From Moraxellaceae bacterium AER2_44_116 (GTDB taxonomy: Bacteria > Pseudomonadota > Gammaproteobacteria > Pseudomonadales > Moraxellaceae): a stretch of DNA of 64,000 nt. The position numbers were made by a program, and so were the translations under genes. Below are positions 41,569-50,795 of this stretch, one piece after another (the first letter of the stretch is position 1; each line of letters opens with the position of its first letter). Location of the stretch: positions 399,258 to 463,257 of the forward strand of contig VIAD01000001.1 in the NCBI GenBank assembly GCA_006546595.1. The letters run 5' to 3'. A model generated the notes under the pieces. That model did no database searches. It had not been told where the DNA came from and saw only the letters and a program-made list of their open reading frames with translations.

Positions 41569-42888
41569 TCAACCTCGCATCAATTGTTCAATGTCAATCA
41601 CCTGTTTAGGTGCTGCATCGGTCATCACTTCATGGCCTGTTTTAGTCACTAAAACATCGTCTTCAATTCGAACCCCAATACCACGCCATTTCGCAGCGAC
41701 TTTTTCACAGTCAGGCGAAATATATAAACCCGGTTCAACCGTTAACACCATCCCCACTTCTAACTGCCGCCACTCATCGGCCACTTTATAATCACCCACA
41801 TCATGGACATCCATGCCTAACCAATGCCCCGTCCGATGCATATAAAACTCACGATATAAACCTTGTTCAATATTGTCCGTTAATGTGCCCTGTAACAGCC
41901 CTAAATCAAGTAAACCTTGCGTTAACACTTCCACCGCAGCCGTATGCGGCTTATCCCAATGATTATCGGGATGAACAGCAGCAATGGCGGCTAACTGGGC
42001 ATTTAACACCACTTCATAAATGGCTTTTTGCTCAGCCGAAAAACGGCCATTGACAGGAAAGGTACGGGTAATATCCGCCGCATAATGGTCTAACTCTGCC
42101 CCTGCGTCGATTAACACCAAATCGCCATTTTGCATCTGCCGACGATTATCAACATAATGCAAAATACAGGCATTAGCTCCCGAGCCAACAATGGTATTGT
42201 ACGCAGGCGCGACACAGCCATTACGCATGAACTCATGGATAATTTCTGCCTCTAACTCATATTCATAGAGGCCATGTTTCGCTTTTTGCATGGCACGAAT
42301 ATGGGCGTTAGCACTAATTTTCCCTGCTCGACGCATAATGTTTAATTCGTCGGCGCTTTTGTACAACCGCAGCTCGTGCAACAAATGATTGAGCATGACA
42401 AACTCAGCAGGTGCTTTTGCGCCCTGCCGTGTTTTTGCGCGCAAGCTATTCACCCAGTTCATGACCCGCGCATCAAACTCTGGTTGCGCGCCTAAATTGA
42501 CATATAACCGTTTTTTGCCTTCCATTAGCACAGGAATAATTTCATCCAATTTACTAATGGGATAAGAGTCATCCGCGCCAAATAACTCAATCGCACCTTC
42601 AACACCCGCACGATAGCCATCCCAAATTTCACGTTCACGGTCTTTTTCGCGGCAAAATAAAATAAACTCGCCTTGTGGACGGTTGGGAATAATACAAATA
42701 ACGGCATCAGGTTCGGCAAAGCCCGATAAATAATAAAAATCACTGTCCTGACGATAACGAAAATCGGCATCACGATTACGAATATATTGTAACGCCGCAG
42801 GAATAATCGCGATGGAGTCAGAACCCATCCACTGCATTAACGCCATACGTCGCTGAGAAAATTGTTGTTTCGGTAGAAGTGATTGCAT
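41569..42888 (-). CDS. pepP: Xaa-Pro aminopeptidase PepP
   Basis: PepP removes N-terminal residues before proline. I take ATG 42888 (MQSLLPKQQFSQRRMALM), 439 residues (E. coli 441); the frame open to 42963 overlaps ygfB. The AMP_N domain covers about 1-135. The pita-bread catalytic domain carries the five metal ligands: two Asp in LIDAGAELDHYAADITRTF, His in HRTGHWLGMDVHDVG, Glu in VEPGLYI and Glu in GIGVRIEDD. It lies in the ygfB-pepP-ubi order. Confidence 0.94.
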   Translation of the reverse strand: MQSLLPKQQFSQRRMALMQWMGSDSIAIIPAALQYIRNRDADFRYRQDSDFYYLSGFAEPDAVICIIPNRPQGEFILFCREKDREREIWDGYRAGVEGAIELFGADDSYPISKLDEIIPVLMEGKKRLYVNLGAQPEFDARVMNWVNSLRAKTRQGAKAPAEFVMLNHLLHELRLYKSADELNIMRRAGKISANAHIRAMQKAKHGLYEYELEAEIIHEFMRNGCVAPAYNTIVGSGANACILHYVDNRRQMQNGDLVLIDAGAELDHYAADITRTFPVNGRFSAEQKAIYEVVLNAQLAAIAAVHPDNHWDKPHTAAVEVLTQGLLDLGLLQGTLTDNIEQGLYREFYMHRTGHWLGMDVHDVGDYKVADEWRQLEVGMVLTVEPGLYISPDCEKVAAKWRGIGVRIEDDVLVTKTGHEVMTDAAPKQVIDIEQLMRG

Positions 42889-42907
42889 ATTTTTACCCAG
42901 CCAAGAC

Positions 42908-43489
42908 TTAATGTAATTGTTCGTGTTGTGGACGATGCTCTTCAGTGGGTGACATTTCCTCAAATAAATGAATCACTGCCAAGCGGACAAACTCAAACAG
43001 TTCGACATACGCGCGTTCATCTTCTTCGTTTTCATCTTCCATATCACCACCCACATTGGCAATATTAACGAGGTCACGTAAGGTTTCTTGAATATCACCT
43101 TCTTGTAAGCGCGCATCATCGCCACGCACTGCTAAACCAAAGGTTGCCAACATGCCTTGACACCAATCTGCCAACGCTAACACACGCTCAGGCAGTTTTT
43201 CGTCATCAGAAGGCAATAAAGGGCAAAAAATAAGCTCAGAAGCCCCTAAAGCGTCTAGCGTTGCCAACTGCATCTGCCATAAACTAGCAATGAGAGCATC
43301 GTCAAAGGCTTGGTTCGTTTCAGTATGAGCTTCCAAGACTTTCACCAACTGTTGTCGATTCAGGCGCACACCACCTGCCAACAAACCTGTCACCAAACCA
43401 TGCATTTCGCTGGCAGAACAGTTTAGTTGCAAATCTTGTAACAATTGTTTTAGCTCAGAAAGGCTAGGAACAGTAGCAATGGGGTGCAT
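42908..43489 (-). CDS. ygfB: UPF0149 family protein YgfB
   Basis: I take ATG 43489 (MHPIATVPSLSELKQLL), 193 residues; the upstream open frame is unsupported. Family features are SASEMHGLVTGLLAGG, the later CPLLPSDDEKLPERVLALADWCQGML, and an acidic DMEDENEEDERAYVELFEFVR segment. The position upstream of pepP and divergent from the zapA pair is the same as E. coli ygfB. Its molecular role is poorly defined. A more distant family member is at 14.0-14.6 kb. Confidence 0.9.
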   Translation of the reverse strand: MHPIATVPSLSELKQLLQDLQLNCSASEMHGLVTGLLAGGVRLNRQQLVKVLEAHTETNQAFDDALIASLWQMQLATLDALGASELIFCPLLPSDDEKLPERVLALADWCQGMLATFGLAVRGDDARLQEGDIQETLRDLVNIANVGGDMEDENEEDERAYVELFEFVRLAVIHLFEEMSPTEEHRPQHEQLH

Positions 43490-43568
43490 AATAAAAATCT
43501 CTGATTGACCTAGGTTAATAATAAAATCTATATTAGCCGCCAAAATCATGTAGCGCGACCAAAAAATC

Positions 43569-43850
43569 ATGGAACAAGACATCCGAACCTTAAATGCGCG
43601 TATTGACAGCCTGATTAATAAGGCTCAAGCACTCAATACCGAAAATCACGCCCTCAAAACTGCGGCTGGCGAGGCGTTAAGTCTTCGCGCCAAAGTCGAA
43701 GCGTTAACGGCTGAAAATAACAACCTACGCGCCAAAGAGTCCGCTCTATTGGCAGAGCGCGATGACTTGTCACGTAAAAATGACCTTGCCCGCGCCCGTG
43801 TCGAAGCGATTATTCTACGCCTAAAAGCGTTAGAAACACCTGAATCCTAA
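43569..43850 (+). CDS. TIGR02449-like coiled-coil protein next to ZapA
   Basis: The 93 residues are one continuous coiled coil (MEQDIRTLNARIDSLINKAQ to VEAIILRLKALE) rich in Leu, Glu, Lys and Ala with no membrane segment. Similar short coiled-coil proteins stand just before zapA in many gammaproteobacteria and resemble ZapB in size, which suggests a role at the FtsZ ring. That role is inference. It is followed by zapA after 10 bp. Confidence 0.8.
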   Translation: MEQDIRTLNARIDSLINKAQALNTENHALKTAAGEALSLRAKVEALTAENNNLRAKESALLAERDDLSRKNDLARARVEAIILRLKALETPES

Positions 43851-43860
43851 GAGAAAAATC

Positions 43861-44175
43861 ATGTCCGTAGAAACTATAGATGTCGAGTTAACCATCTGTG
43901 ATAAAAGCTATCGTATTCATGCGCCTGTTACCGAACAAGAAACATTAAAACAGGCCGCAAAGTACTTAGACGAGCAAATGAAAGAGATTCGCCGTGCCGC
44001 TAAAAGCATGGAAAACGAACGTGTTGCTGTGATGGCCGCATTAAATATCTGCCATGAGTTATTCCAAAAGAATAAGCAAGCAGACGACAATAAACGCCAC
44101 ATTGAAGACAGCAAAAAAATCAGCCAAGCCTTGCAAATTTTAACAGGCAAGATAGATAAAGCGTTGGCTAGCTAA
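43861..44175 (+). CDS. zapA: Cell division protein ZapA
   Basis: ZapA cross-links FtsZ filaments at midcell. The 104 residues have the N-terminal beta fold VDVELTICDKSYRIHAP-like (DVELTICDKSYRI), then LKQAAKYLDEQMKEIR, followed by the coiled coil ERVAVMAALNICHELFQ and a helical tail. It lies directly upstream of the 6S RNA gene, the conserved zapA-ssrS-ygfA order. Confidence 0.93.
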   Translation: MSVETIDVELTICDKSYRIHAPVTEQETLKQAAKYLDEQMKEIRRAAKSMENERVAVMAALNICHELFQKNKQADDNKRHIEDSKKISQALQILTGKIDKALAS

Positions 44176-44193
44176 AACAACGTACTTTAGGGA

Positions 44194-44221
44194 TTGCAAG
44201 TTATGATTGATACGATATACT
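44194..44221 (+). promoter_or_regulatory. Sigma-70-type promoter of 6S RNA
   Basis: TTGCAA (44194-44199) and TATACT (44216-44221) are separated by 16 bp and place the start of transcription near 44228, where the 6S RNA closing stem begins. Confidence 0.7.
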
Positions 44222-44226
44222 GGAGT

Positions 44227-44418
44227 CATCTCTAGGATGTTCGCCAATCTATCGCGTCCCCTGAGCCGATAATTTCTCTTTAGGAAGTACTGTTGTGTGG
44301 TGGTGCGCAGGTCTGCCTAGTCGAAAGACTTTGTACAGAAAGCCTTATACTGCATACCTACTTCCACCTTGAACCTCTGGGTTCAAGGGTCTAGATGGAT
44401 AGCGGCATTCTGGAGTTC
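44227..44418 (+). ncRNA. ssrS: 6S RNA
   Basis: 6S RNA binds sigma-70 RNA polymerase by mimicking an open promoter and lowers transcription in stationary phase. The sequence keeps the closing stem ends (ATCTCTAGGATG-type at the start and CGGCATTCTGGAGTTC at the end), the block CCCCTGAGCCGATA, the AAGCCTTATACTGC segment, and ACCTTGAAC with its partner GGGTTCAAGGG. All are familiar from E. coli ssrS in the same order. It lies between zapA and ygfA, the usual place. Exact ends are estimated. Confidence 0.93.
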
Positions 44419-44443
44419 TTCATTTCTCCCCTTCTGCATTATC

Positions 44444-45028
44444 ATGTTGATTAATCATCATTTTTCAGCCAAACAATTGCGTAAAAACCTACGTCAATGT
44501 CGTCGTGCACTCAATCATTATCAGCAACGAAAAGCCGCCAAACAACTAGCGCATCGACTGAGTAAAACACCTGCATTTCAACACGCAAAAAAAATTGGCT
44601 TTTATCAAGCCAGTGACGGTGAAATTAGTCCTCATGAATTATTAAAATTGGCTCATGCTGATGGTAAATCCTGTTATTTACCCGTATTGCGACGCTTCCC
44701 TAATGCTCAGTTAGGCTTTGTGAAAGTAACACCTGATAGTCGCTTGCACCGCCACCGTTTTGGCATGAAAGAACCCAAATTTGGTCGAAGACTATTTATT
44801 TATCAACTCGATATAGTCTGTATGCCATTGGTCGGTTTTGATGATAAGGGAAATCGCTTAGGCATGGGCGGCGGTTTTTATGATCGTAGTTTGGCTCATC
44901 ATAAAAACCCACGCTTAATTAAACTGGGCTTAGCACATGACTGTCAGCAAGTCGATGTCTTGCCCACTAACACTTGGGATATTGCATTGACTGGCGTTTT
45001 AACGCCAACTCAATATTTACAATTCTAA
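44444..45028 (+). CDS. ygfA: 5-formyltetrahydrofolate cyclo-ligase (YgfA)
   Basis: The enzyme converts 5-formyl-THF to 5,10-methenyl-THF with ATP. I choose ATG 44444 (MLINHHFSAKQLRKNLRQ), just after 6S RNA; the open frame upstream runs back into the RNA. The 194 residues contain the family motifs KIGFYQASDGEI, VCMPLVGFDDKGNRLGMGGGFYDR and LGLAHDCQQ. In relatives it is cotranscribed with ssrS. Its stop overlaps that of the convergent HAD gene by 4 bp. Confidence 0.92.
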   Translation: MLINHHFSAKQLRKNLRQCRRALNHYQQRKAAKQLAHRLSKTPAFQHAKKIGFYQASDGEISPHELLKLAHADGKSCYLPVLRRFPNAQLGFVKVTPDSRLHRHRFGMKEPKFGRRLFIYQLDIVCMPLVGFDDKGNRLGMGGGFYDRSLAHHKNPRLIKLGLAHDCQQVDVLPTNTWDIALTGVLTPTQYLQF

Positions 45029-45681
45029 TCGCGTAAATCAATGATTGGCCACCCTGCCTGCGTCGCATAATCAGCCAAAATAGCATCTGGATTAACAACG
45101 ATAGGTTGATTCACTTGCTTTAACAATGGCAAATCATTATGCGAATCTGAATAAAAATAGATATCGTCAAACTGATCCGTTTGTTGTACTAACCATGCTT
45201 GAAAACGGGTAATTTTACCTTCTTTGTAGCAAGGAACACCCAATACTTTACCCGTATATTTACCATTAATATACTCTGGATCGGTTGCTAATAACTCAGG
45301 AATGCCAAAGGCTTGAGCAATAGGCTCGGTAATAAAACGGTTAGTCGCAGTAATGATTAATAAGCGATCGCCAACACGACGATGCTGCTCAATTAATGTC
45401 TGTGCTTTTGACAACATAATCGGACGAATGACTTCCGTCATAAACTCATGATGTAATGCTTGTAAGGTATTTAATTCATGCTGCGCCAAAAAACCAAATA
45501 CAAACTCACTGTAGGCAATAATATCTAAACAACCTGCACAATAATCGGCATAAAACTGGTCATTAGTTGCTTGATAAGATACTTTATCGACCAAACCACG
45601 TCCGACTAAAAACTCACCCCATGCATGGTCAGAATCACCTGCAATTAACGTATTATCTAAATCAAAAATCGCTAACTTCAT
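45025..45681 (-). CDS. HAD-superfamily (IB) hydrolase
   Basis: The 218-residue protein has the four HAD motifs: FDLDNTL (nucleophile Asp7), ITATNRF (about 114), the Lys region CYKEGKITRF and YFYSDSHNDLPLL (acidic pair). The SerB-like cap with ADYCAGCLDI fits the HAD-IB group that includes phosphoserine phosphatase-like and HisN-like enzymes of Pseudomonas. The substrate is not determinable. It overlaps the convergent ygfA stop. Confidence 0.85.
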   Translation of the reverse strand: MKLAIFDLDNTLIAGDSDHAWGEFLVGRGLVDKVSYQATNDQFYADYCAGCLDIIAYSEFVFGFLAQHELNTLQALHHEFMTEVIRPIMLSKAQTLIEQHRRVGDRLLIITATNRFITEPIAQAFGIPELLATDPEYINGKYTGKVLGVPCYKEGKITRFQAWLVQQTDQFDDIYFYSDSHNDLPLLKQVNQPIVVNPDAILADYATQAGWPIIDLRD

Positions 45682-45760
45682 CTACTTGAACCTTTCTCTA
45701 TTATATAAGCTTTTGATGTTGAATGACTGCTAAAACCAGATGACGTAAATGTTGATCGGA

Positions 45761-46237
45761 TTATTCATGAATCAACACAGGCGCATATAGCGGCGTTAAG
45801 GTAAACAGCTCGGCTAGGTCGGTATTACGCATACGAATGCAGCCATGTGAAGCAGGAATACCCATCGGTTCACTGTCGGGGGTGCCATGAATATAAATAT
45901 AACGGCGCATCGTGTCGCAATGACCACCGCGATTCTTACCGACTTCACAACCTGACAACCACAAAATGCGCGTTAAAATCCAATCACGATGAGGACAATG
46001 TTCAGCCAATTCAGCGGAGTAAATTTCACCTGTCGGGCGGCGTGCTTTAAATACCGTATTCAATGGTAAATTTGCACCTATTTTGGCGCGAACAATATGC
46101 CTCCCGCGTGGCGTTTGTTCACTGCCACGTTGCTCTCCTACTCCTTTAAGCGCAGAAGAAATCACATATTGACGTATCGTTCGTCCGTCATGCTGTAACG
46201 TTAACTTCTGAGAAGCAATATTGATGGTAATTTGCAT
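45761..46237 (-). CDS. L,D-transpeptidase (YkuD) domain protein without signal peptide
   Basis: The 158 residues are almost only a YkuD catalytic domain: the HGTPDSEPMG His region and the active-site SHGCIRM with Cys near residue 135. YkuD enzymes form 3-3 peptidoglycan cross-links or anchor lipoproteins in the periplasm, but no signal peptide is seen: the protein starts MQITINIASQKLTLQHDGR, a typical domain start. It shares one base with the upstream LOG-family gene (TAATG), so it is translated from a coupled site. A missing export signal is odd for this class. Confidence 0.85.
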   Translation of the reverse strand: MQITINIASQKLTLQHDGRTIRQYVISSALKGVGEQRGSEQTPRGRHIVRAKIGANLPLNTVFKARRPTGEIYSAELAEHCPHRDWILTRILWLSGCEVGKNRGGHCDTMRRYIYIHGTPDSEPMGIPASHGCIRMRNTDLAELFTLTPLYAPVLIHE

Positions 46238-46893
46238 TAGGAATCTGCTTGGTTAGCCACATGTTTTCGGTAATGTTCAATGATAATATGCGCGGCTTCA
46301 TCTGCGCTATCGACTAAGGTAATCAAATTCAAGTCTATGTCAGTAATACAATTGTTTGCCAAAACCACGTCTTGCATCCATGTTAATAAACCTTGCCAGT
46401 AAGCTTTGCCAATTAACACCACGGGAAAAGGTTCGCTTTTTTCAGTTTGAATGAGTGTGACTGCTTCAAACATTTCATCAAGCGTACCAAATCCACCCGG
46501 AAAAATAGCGAACGCAATGGCATGCTTAAAAAACATAAACTTACGCACAAAAAAATAACGAAAACTCAAGTTAATATCTTGATATTTATTCGGTTTTTGC
46601 TCATGTGGCAAAGTAATGTTTAAGCCTATAGACAAACCGCCCTTTTGATATGCACCTTTGTTCGCGGCTTCCATGATGCCCGGCCCACCGCCTGTAATCA
46701 CCGACAAACCTGCTTGCGATAACAAACTGCCGAGCTTTTCTGCTTCGGCATAATAAGGATTGGTTTCTACTAATCGAGCACTACCAAAAATATTAACGGC
46801 ATGTTGAATTTTAATGAGATGTTCGATGCCATCGACAATCTCCGCTTGAATCCGTAATACGCGCCATGCTTCTGGCATCTTTTTATCAAACAT
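46237..46893 (-). CDS. LOG-family (TIGR00730-like) nucleotide-binding protein
   Basis: The 218 residues have the Rossmann fold of the LOG/lysine decarboxylase-like family: NIFGSARLVETNPYY, TGGGPGIMEAANKGA and the signature PGGFGTLDEMFEA. Family members act as cytokinin riboside 5'-monophosphate or general AMP/GMP phosphoribohydrolases; the long form with RYFFVRKFMFFKHA is widespread in bacteria. The cellular role is unknown. It is the first gene of a two-gene unit with the L,D-transpeptidase gene. Confidence 0.88.
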   Translation of the reverse strand: MFDKKMPEAWRVLRIQAEIVDGIEHLIKIQHAVNIFGSARLVETNPYYAEAEKLGSLLSQAGLSVITGGGPGIMEAANKGAYQKGGLSIGLNITLPHEQKPNKYQDINLSFRYFFVRKFMFFKHAIAFAIFPGGFGTLDEMFEAVTLIQTEKSEPFPVVLIGKAYWQGLLTWMQDVVLANNCITDIDLNLITLVDSADEAAHIIIEHYRKHVANQADS

Positions 46894-46984
46894 GATGATA
46901 TTTCCCTAATCGCTAATCGAGCAATGCTTATGTATATCTGATTAATTGAGCTTAGGCCAACTTATGATGGATATAAAACCGAAT

Positions 46985-47026
46985 AATCAAAAAGCCCCAC
47001 TGCGTAACACAATGAGGCTTTTTGAT
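46985..47026 (-). terminator. Terminator after purA
   Basis: ATCAAAAAGCC (46985-46995) pairs with GGCTTTTTGAT (47016-47026) around an interrupted inner stem, 17 bp after the purA stop on the minus strand. Confidence 0.75.
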
Positions 47027-47042
47027 ACCACCAACCAAACGC

Positions 47043-48371
47043 TTAATTAAACGGATGTCTTAACACAATCGTTTCATCGCGCTCTGGACCTGTAGAAATA
47101 ATATCAACAGGACAGCCCACTACTTCTTCAATCCGCTTGATATAGGCGCGCGCATTTTCAGGCAAATCTTCTAAACGTTTAATGCCAACGGTTGAACCTT
47201 CCCAACCTGCGATTTCTTCATAAATTGGCTCAACATGAGCAAATGACTCAGCATCGGTACTTAAGCACTCAATACTATTGGGCTTGAGTGATTTATAAGC
47301 CACACAGAGCTTAATGGTTTCAACGCCATCTAAAACATCGAGTTTAGTCAAACAAATCCCTGAAATAGAGTTTAATTCAACCGCACGACGTAACACTACC
47401 GCATCAAACCAACCACAACGACGTTGGCGACCTGTTGTTGCGCCAAACTCATGGCCATTTACGCCTAAGTGTTTACCAATTGGATGACCTTCATCTTTGG
47501 CCGCATTATAGGGTAACTCTGTCGGGAATGGCCCACCACCCACGCGCGTAGTGTAAGCTTTGGTAATACCTAACACATAATCTAAGTACAGAGGGCCAAA
47601 ACCTGAACCTGTACTTGTGCCGCCTGCGGTGGTATTGGATGAAGTAACAAAAGGATACGTGCCGTGGTCAATATCTAATAATGAACCTTGCGCGCCTTCA
47701 AACATCAAATCTTTACCTTCACGGCGCAATTGATGCAAGATGGAAGACACATCAGCCACTAAATCTTTAATCTGCTCGCCCCATGCCAACGCACTGTCTA
47801 GGGTTTGTTGATAATCAACAGGAGCAACTTTGTAATAATGTTCTAATTGGAAATTATGATATTCCATAATCGCTTTTAACTTTTCAGCAAAACCAACACC
47901 ACGAATTAAATCACCGACACGTAAACCGCGACGGGCGACTTTATCTTCATAAGCAGGGCCAATACCGCGACCTGTTGTGCCAATCGCTTCTTTACCTTCT
48001 CTACCACGCGCTAACTCACGCGCCTGATCTAAAGCACAGTGATACGGTAAAATTAATGGGCAATTGGGAGAGATACGCAGACGCTCACGGACAGGCACGC
48101 CTTTAGCGGTTAATGTAGCAATTTCTTTTAATAACGCATCAGGAGCGAGTACCACACCATTGCCAATTAAACACATCACGCCTTCACGTAAAATACCTGA
48201 AGGGATCAAGTGTAAAATCGTTTTTTCACCGGCGACTACTAAGGTATGACCTGCATTATGGCCGCCTTGATAGCGAACAACAGCGGCAGCATTATCGGTG
48301 AGTAAGTCAACGATTTTGCCTTTGCCTTCATCACCCCATTGTGTACCTAGTACGACGACATTCTTACCCAT
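47043..48371 (-). CDS. purA: Adenylosuccinate synthetase (PurA)
   Basis: PurA makes adenylosuccinate from IMP, aspartate and GTP, the first step to AMP. The 442 residues begin MGKNVVVLGTQWGDEGKGK, with the GDEGKGK catalytic and GTP-binding loop, and continue with HNAGHTLV, GIGPAYEDK, VTSSNTTAGG and a C-terminal GTP site. It follows hisZ after 114 bp on the same strand, the usual hisZ-purA order downstream of hflC in relatives. Confidence 0.97.
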   Translation of the reverse strand: MGKNVVVLGTQWGDEGKGKIVDLLTDNAAAVVRYQGGHNAGHTLVVAGEKTILHLIPSGILREGVMCLIGNGVVLAPDALLKEIATLTAKGVPVRERLRISPNCPLILPYHCALDQARELARGREGKEAIGTTGRGIGPAYEDKVARRGLRVGDLIRGVGFAEKLKAIMEYHNFQLEHYYKVAPVDYQQTLDSALAWGEQIKDLVADVSSILHQLRREGKDLMFEGAQGSLLDIDHGTYPFVTSSNTTAGGTSTGSGFGPLYLDYVLGITKAYTTRVGGGPFPTELPYNAAKDEGHPIGKHLGVNGHEFGATTGRQRRCGWFDAVVLRRAVELNSISGICLTKLDVLDGVETIKLCVAYKSLKPNSIECLSTDAESFAHVEPIYEEIAGWEGSTVGIKRLEDLPENARAYIKRIEEVVGCPVDIISTGPERDETIVLRHPFN

Positions 48372-48485
48372 TGCTTGTGACCCTATAAACGAAATCGGCT
48401 ATACACCGACAATAAGAAATTGATAAACCGTATGCTCAAATCATGATGACGGTCGCTTTGCGATATTCGCACAACCGACATCACG

Positions 48486-49655
48486 CTATATCTGTACTAT
48501 CTGCCAACCGTGTTGACCTAACACCAATTGTTGCTGGCAACCCAAATCTGCCATCGTGCTACGGTCACCCGTCAATGCTTGAATCACGATTCGCCCTTCG
48601 GCACGTAACTGGGCAACCAATACTGCTAATGCACAATCATCATGCGCAGGGGCAAAAATCTTCACAATGCCTGAATCATCTTCAAAAAAATTGACTAATG
48701 ATTTCAAGTCGGCACTAAAACCTGTTGCTGGGCGTGCGCGACCAAAGGCTTCACCAATATGATCGTAACGGCCACCTTTGGCGAGTTCACTGGCTGACTG
48801 AGGGGTGTAAGCGGCAAACACTAAACCCGTGTGATAATGATAGCCACGCAACTCACTTAAATCGACGGAAACAGCTACATGAGGATGTGACAACTGTAAC
48901 GCGTGAACCACTTGTTGTAAGTCATTTAGCGCGCAATGAACAGCCGTTGGCGCATCGACCAATAAAATATCTGCTTGTGCTAATACAGTGATTTGCCCCG
49001 ATAATTGCCCTAACGCAGCAAACCATTCACTACGAGGCAATTGTGGTAATAAATCATTGAGTTCAGGAATACTTTTACGTTGATAAATATCAAATAATTG
49101 TGCTTCTAATTCTGCCGATAAACCCGCTGCTTTAGCCAATTCACGAAACACCGTCACATGACCTAAATCTAAGTGAATTGCTGTTGCTCCTGCTGCCGTC
49201 AGCGTCGTCAACATTAAACGAATCACTTCAAGATCAGCGGCAACACCTTGATAGCCATAGACTTCTGCGCCAATTTGTATTGGTGTACGGCCTGTGCTTA
49301 ATCCTTGTGGCAGTGTATTCAACACCGTGCCGCAATAGCAATAACGCGCTGTATGTTCTCGCGGCAAACAATGGGCATCTAAACGTGCCACTTGCGGCGT
49401 CAGGTCTGCACGAACCCCCATTAAACGGCCTGTCAATTGGTCGGTAATTTTGAAGGTCATAAGGTCTAAATCGTGACTTGAACCCGTCAGCAACGAGTCA
49501 ACGTATTCCATTAACGGGGTGAAAACCAACTCATAACCCCACGCCGCAAACATATCAAGTAAACGACGACGCAGCTTTTCTAAACGAATGGCATCTTGTG
49601 GCAACACGTCTTGAACGCCATCTGGCAATAACCATGTTTCGGCACGCACAACCAT
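48486..49655 (-). CDS. hisZ: ATP phosphoribosyltransferase regulatory subunit (HisZ)
   Basis: HisZ is a catalytically inactive histidyl-tRNA synthetase-like protein that joins short-form HisG to start histidine synthesis. I take ATG 49655 (MVVRAETWLLPDGVQDVLP), nine nt after AAGGTG; 389 residues. Markers are LLPDGVQDVLPQDA, FTPLMEYVDSLLTG and MGVRADLTPQVARLDA. The lack of the class II motifs needed for tRNA charging separates it from HisS. Its presence implies a short-form hisG elsewhere. Confidence 0.92.
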   Translation of the reverse strand: MVVRAETWLLPDGVQDVLPQDAIRLEKLRRRLLDMFAAWGYELVFTPLMEYVDSLLTGSSHDLDLMTFKITDQLTGRLMGVRADLTPQVARLDAHCLPREHTARYCYCGTVLNTLPQGLSTGRTPIQIGAEVYGYQGVAADLEVIRLMLTTLTAAGATAIHLDLGHVTVFRELAKAAGLSAELEAQLFDIYQRKSIPELNDLLPQLPRSEWFAALGQLSGQITVLAQADILLVDAPTAVHCALNDLQQVVHALQLSHPHVAVSVDLSELRGYHYHTGLVFAAYTPQSASELAKGGRYDHIGEAFGRARPATGFSADLKSLVNFFEDDSGIVKIFAPAHDDCALAVLVAQLRAEGRIVIQALTGDRSTMADLGCQQQLVLGQHGWQIVQI

Positions 49656-49756
49656 GCTTGAATTCACCTTATATTGAAGGAATTGCTTCGCTTCTAAGTA
49701 GATAGACACAAAAAAACCGAGTATGAACTCGGCTAGTTAATTGTAACACCATCGCC

Positions 49757-50449
49757 CTAAGATAACCACCAACGAATCATCGAAGGCAACCATAAAGCCG
49801 TCAACAAACCATTTAAACTCATACCGAGTGCGGCAAATGCACCTGCGGTTGGACTAATTTGTAAGGCGCGTGCCGTACCTACGCCGTGTGCGGCCAAACC
49901 TAAGGCAAAACCTTTGGCGATATCGTTGCGCACAAACTTTAATAACGGTTCCGCAGCGATTGCACCGACTAAGCCCGAAATAATGACAATGGCAGATGCT
50001 AAGGCTAAAGGCGCATGAATTTTTTCGGCAATACCTAAGGCCATCGGAGTTGTTACTGCCCGCGTCGCAAAAGCTAAAACACTACTATGAGATAATTGAG
50101 CCATCGATGCCAATGCCAATGCCACCCCTGCACCTAATACAGAACCCACGACCAAGGTAATGGATAAAGGAATCGCCGCTGTTTTCATCCGAGGTAACGA
50201 TTGATATAACGGCACAGCCAAAGCAACCGTCGATGTCCCCAATAAAAAGTGAATAAACGCATTACCCTGAAAATAGGTTTGATAGTCAACTTTACCAACA
50301 ACAACGACTGTGATTAACAGCACTAACGACCATAACATTGGGGGTAATAACACAGGCTCACCACACAATCGATGCAGCCAAAATCCTGCTTGATACGCCA
50401 CTAAAGTTAATGTCATCCATAACAGAGGTGAATGGAGTAAGTTTTCCAT
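49757..50449 (-). CDS. lrgB: LrgB/CidB-family membrane protein
   Basis: The 230 residues carry seven to eight hydrophobic segments and the LrgB signatures LLGTSTVALAVPLYQ, ATRAVTTPMALGIAEK and GLAAHGVGTARALQ. LrgA/LrgB pairs were first described as modulators of murein hydrolases; in some bacteria they transport pyruvate or glycolate-like acids. It follows lrgA by 2 bp, so the pair is cotranscribed. Confidence 0.9.
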   Translation of the reverse strand: MENLLHSPLLWMTLTLVAYQAGFWLHRLCGEPVLLPPMLWSLVLLITVVVVGKVDYQTYFQGNAFIHFLLGTSTVALAVPLYQSLPRMKTAAIPLSITLVVGSVLGAGVALALASMAQLSHSSVLAFATRAVTTPMALGIAEKIHAPLALASAIVIISGLVGAIAAEPLLKFVRNDIAKGFALGLAAHGVGTARALQISPTAGAFAALGMSLNGLLTALWLPSMIRWWLS

Positions 50450-50451
50450 GA

Positions 50452-50793
50452 TTAACCTCGTCTGCGCTGTAGCATTTTATCGAGCAGCCACGCACAAAAA
50501 ACCAAGGGAATTAAGGTGGATATCACCATGACCGCCACAATCTGCAAGCCTTCTTGTTTGAGTAATGGCCATAACGTCACCACCCCCACAGAAACAGGCA
50601 AAAAATACAAGGCCAAATGCTGTAAGAACTTAGAGCTAAAAAAAGCCAAACTTTCAGGCACGCGCCCATGAATCAGCAAAAAGACAAACAGCAAGACCAT
50701 GCCCATGATGTTGCCAGACAAAGGGATATGCAATAACTGCACGCACAACTCGCCCATCAACTGAAAAACTAATAAGATAAAAATCGCTTGCAT
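50452..50793 (-). CDS. lrgA: LrgA/CidA-family membrane protein
   Basis: I take ATG 50793 (MQAIFILLVFQLMGEL), 113 residues; the frame upstream overlaps the DUF3147 gene in another reading frame and is poor in hydrophobic pattern. Four membrane segments and the LrgA pattern IPLSGNIMGMVLLFVFLL and FLPVSVGVV are visible. It forms the holin-like partner of LrgB, 2 bp downstream of the DUF3147 gene and coupled to it. Confidence 0.88.
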   Translation of the reverse strand: MQAIFILLVFQLMGELCVQLLHIPLSGNIMGMVLLFVFLLIHGRVPESLAFFSSKFLQHLALYFLPVSVGVVTLWPLLKQEGLQIVAVMVISTLIPLVFCAWLLDKMLQRRRG

Positions 50794-50795
50794 AG

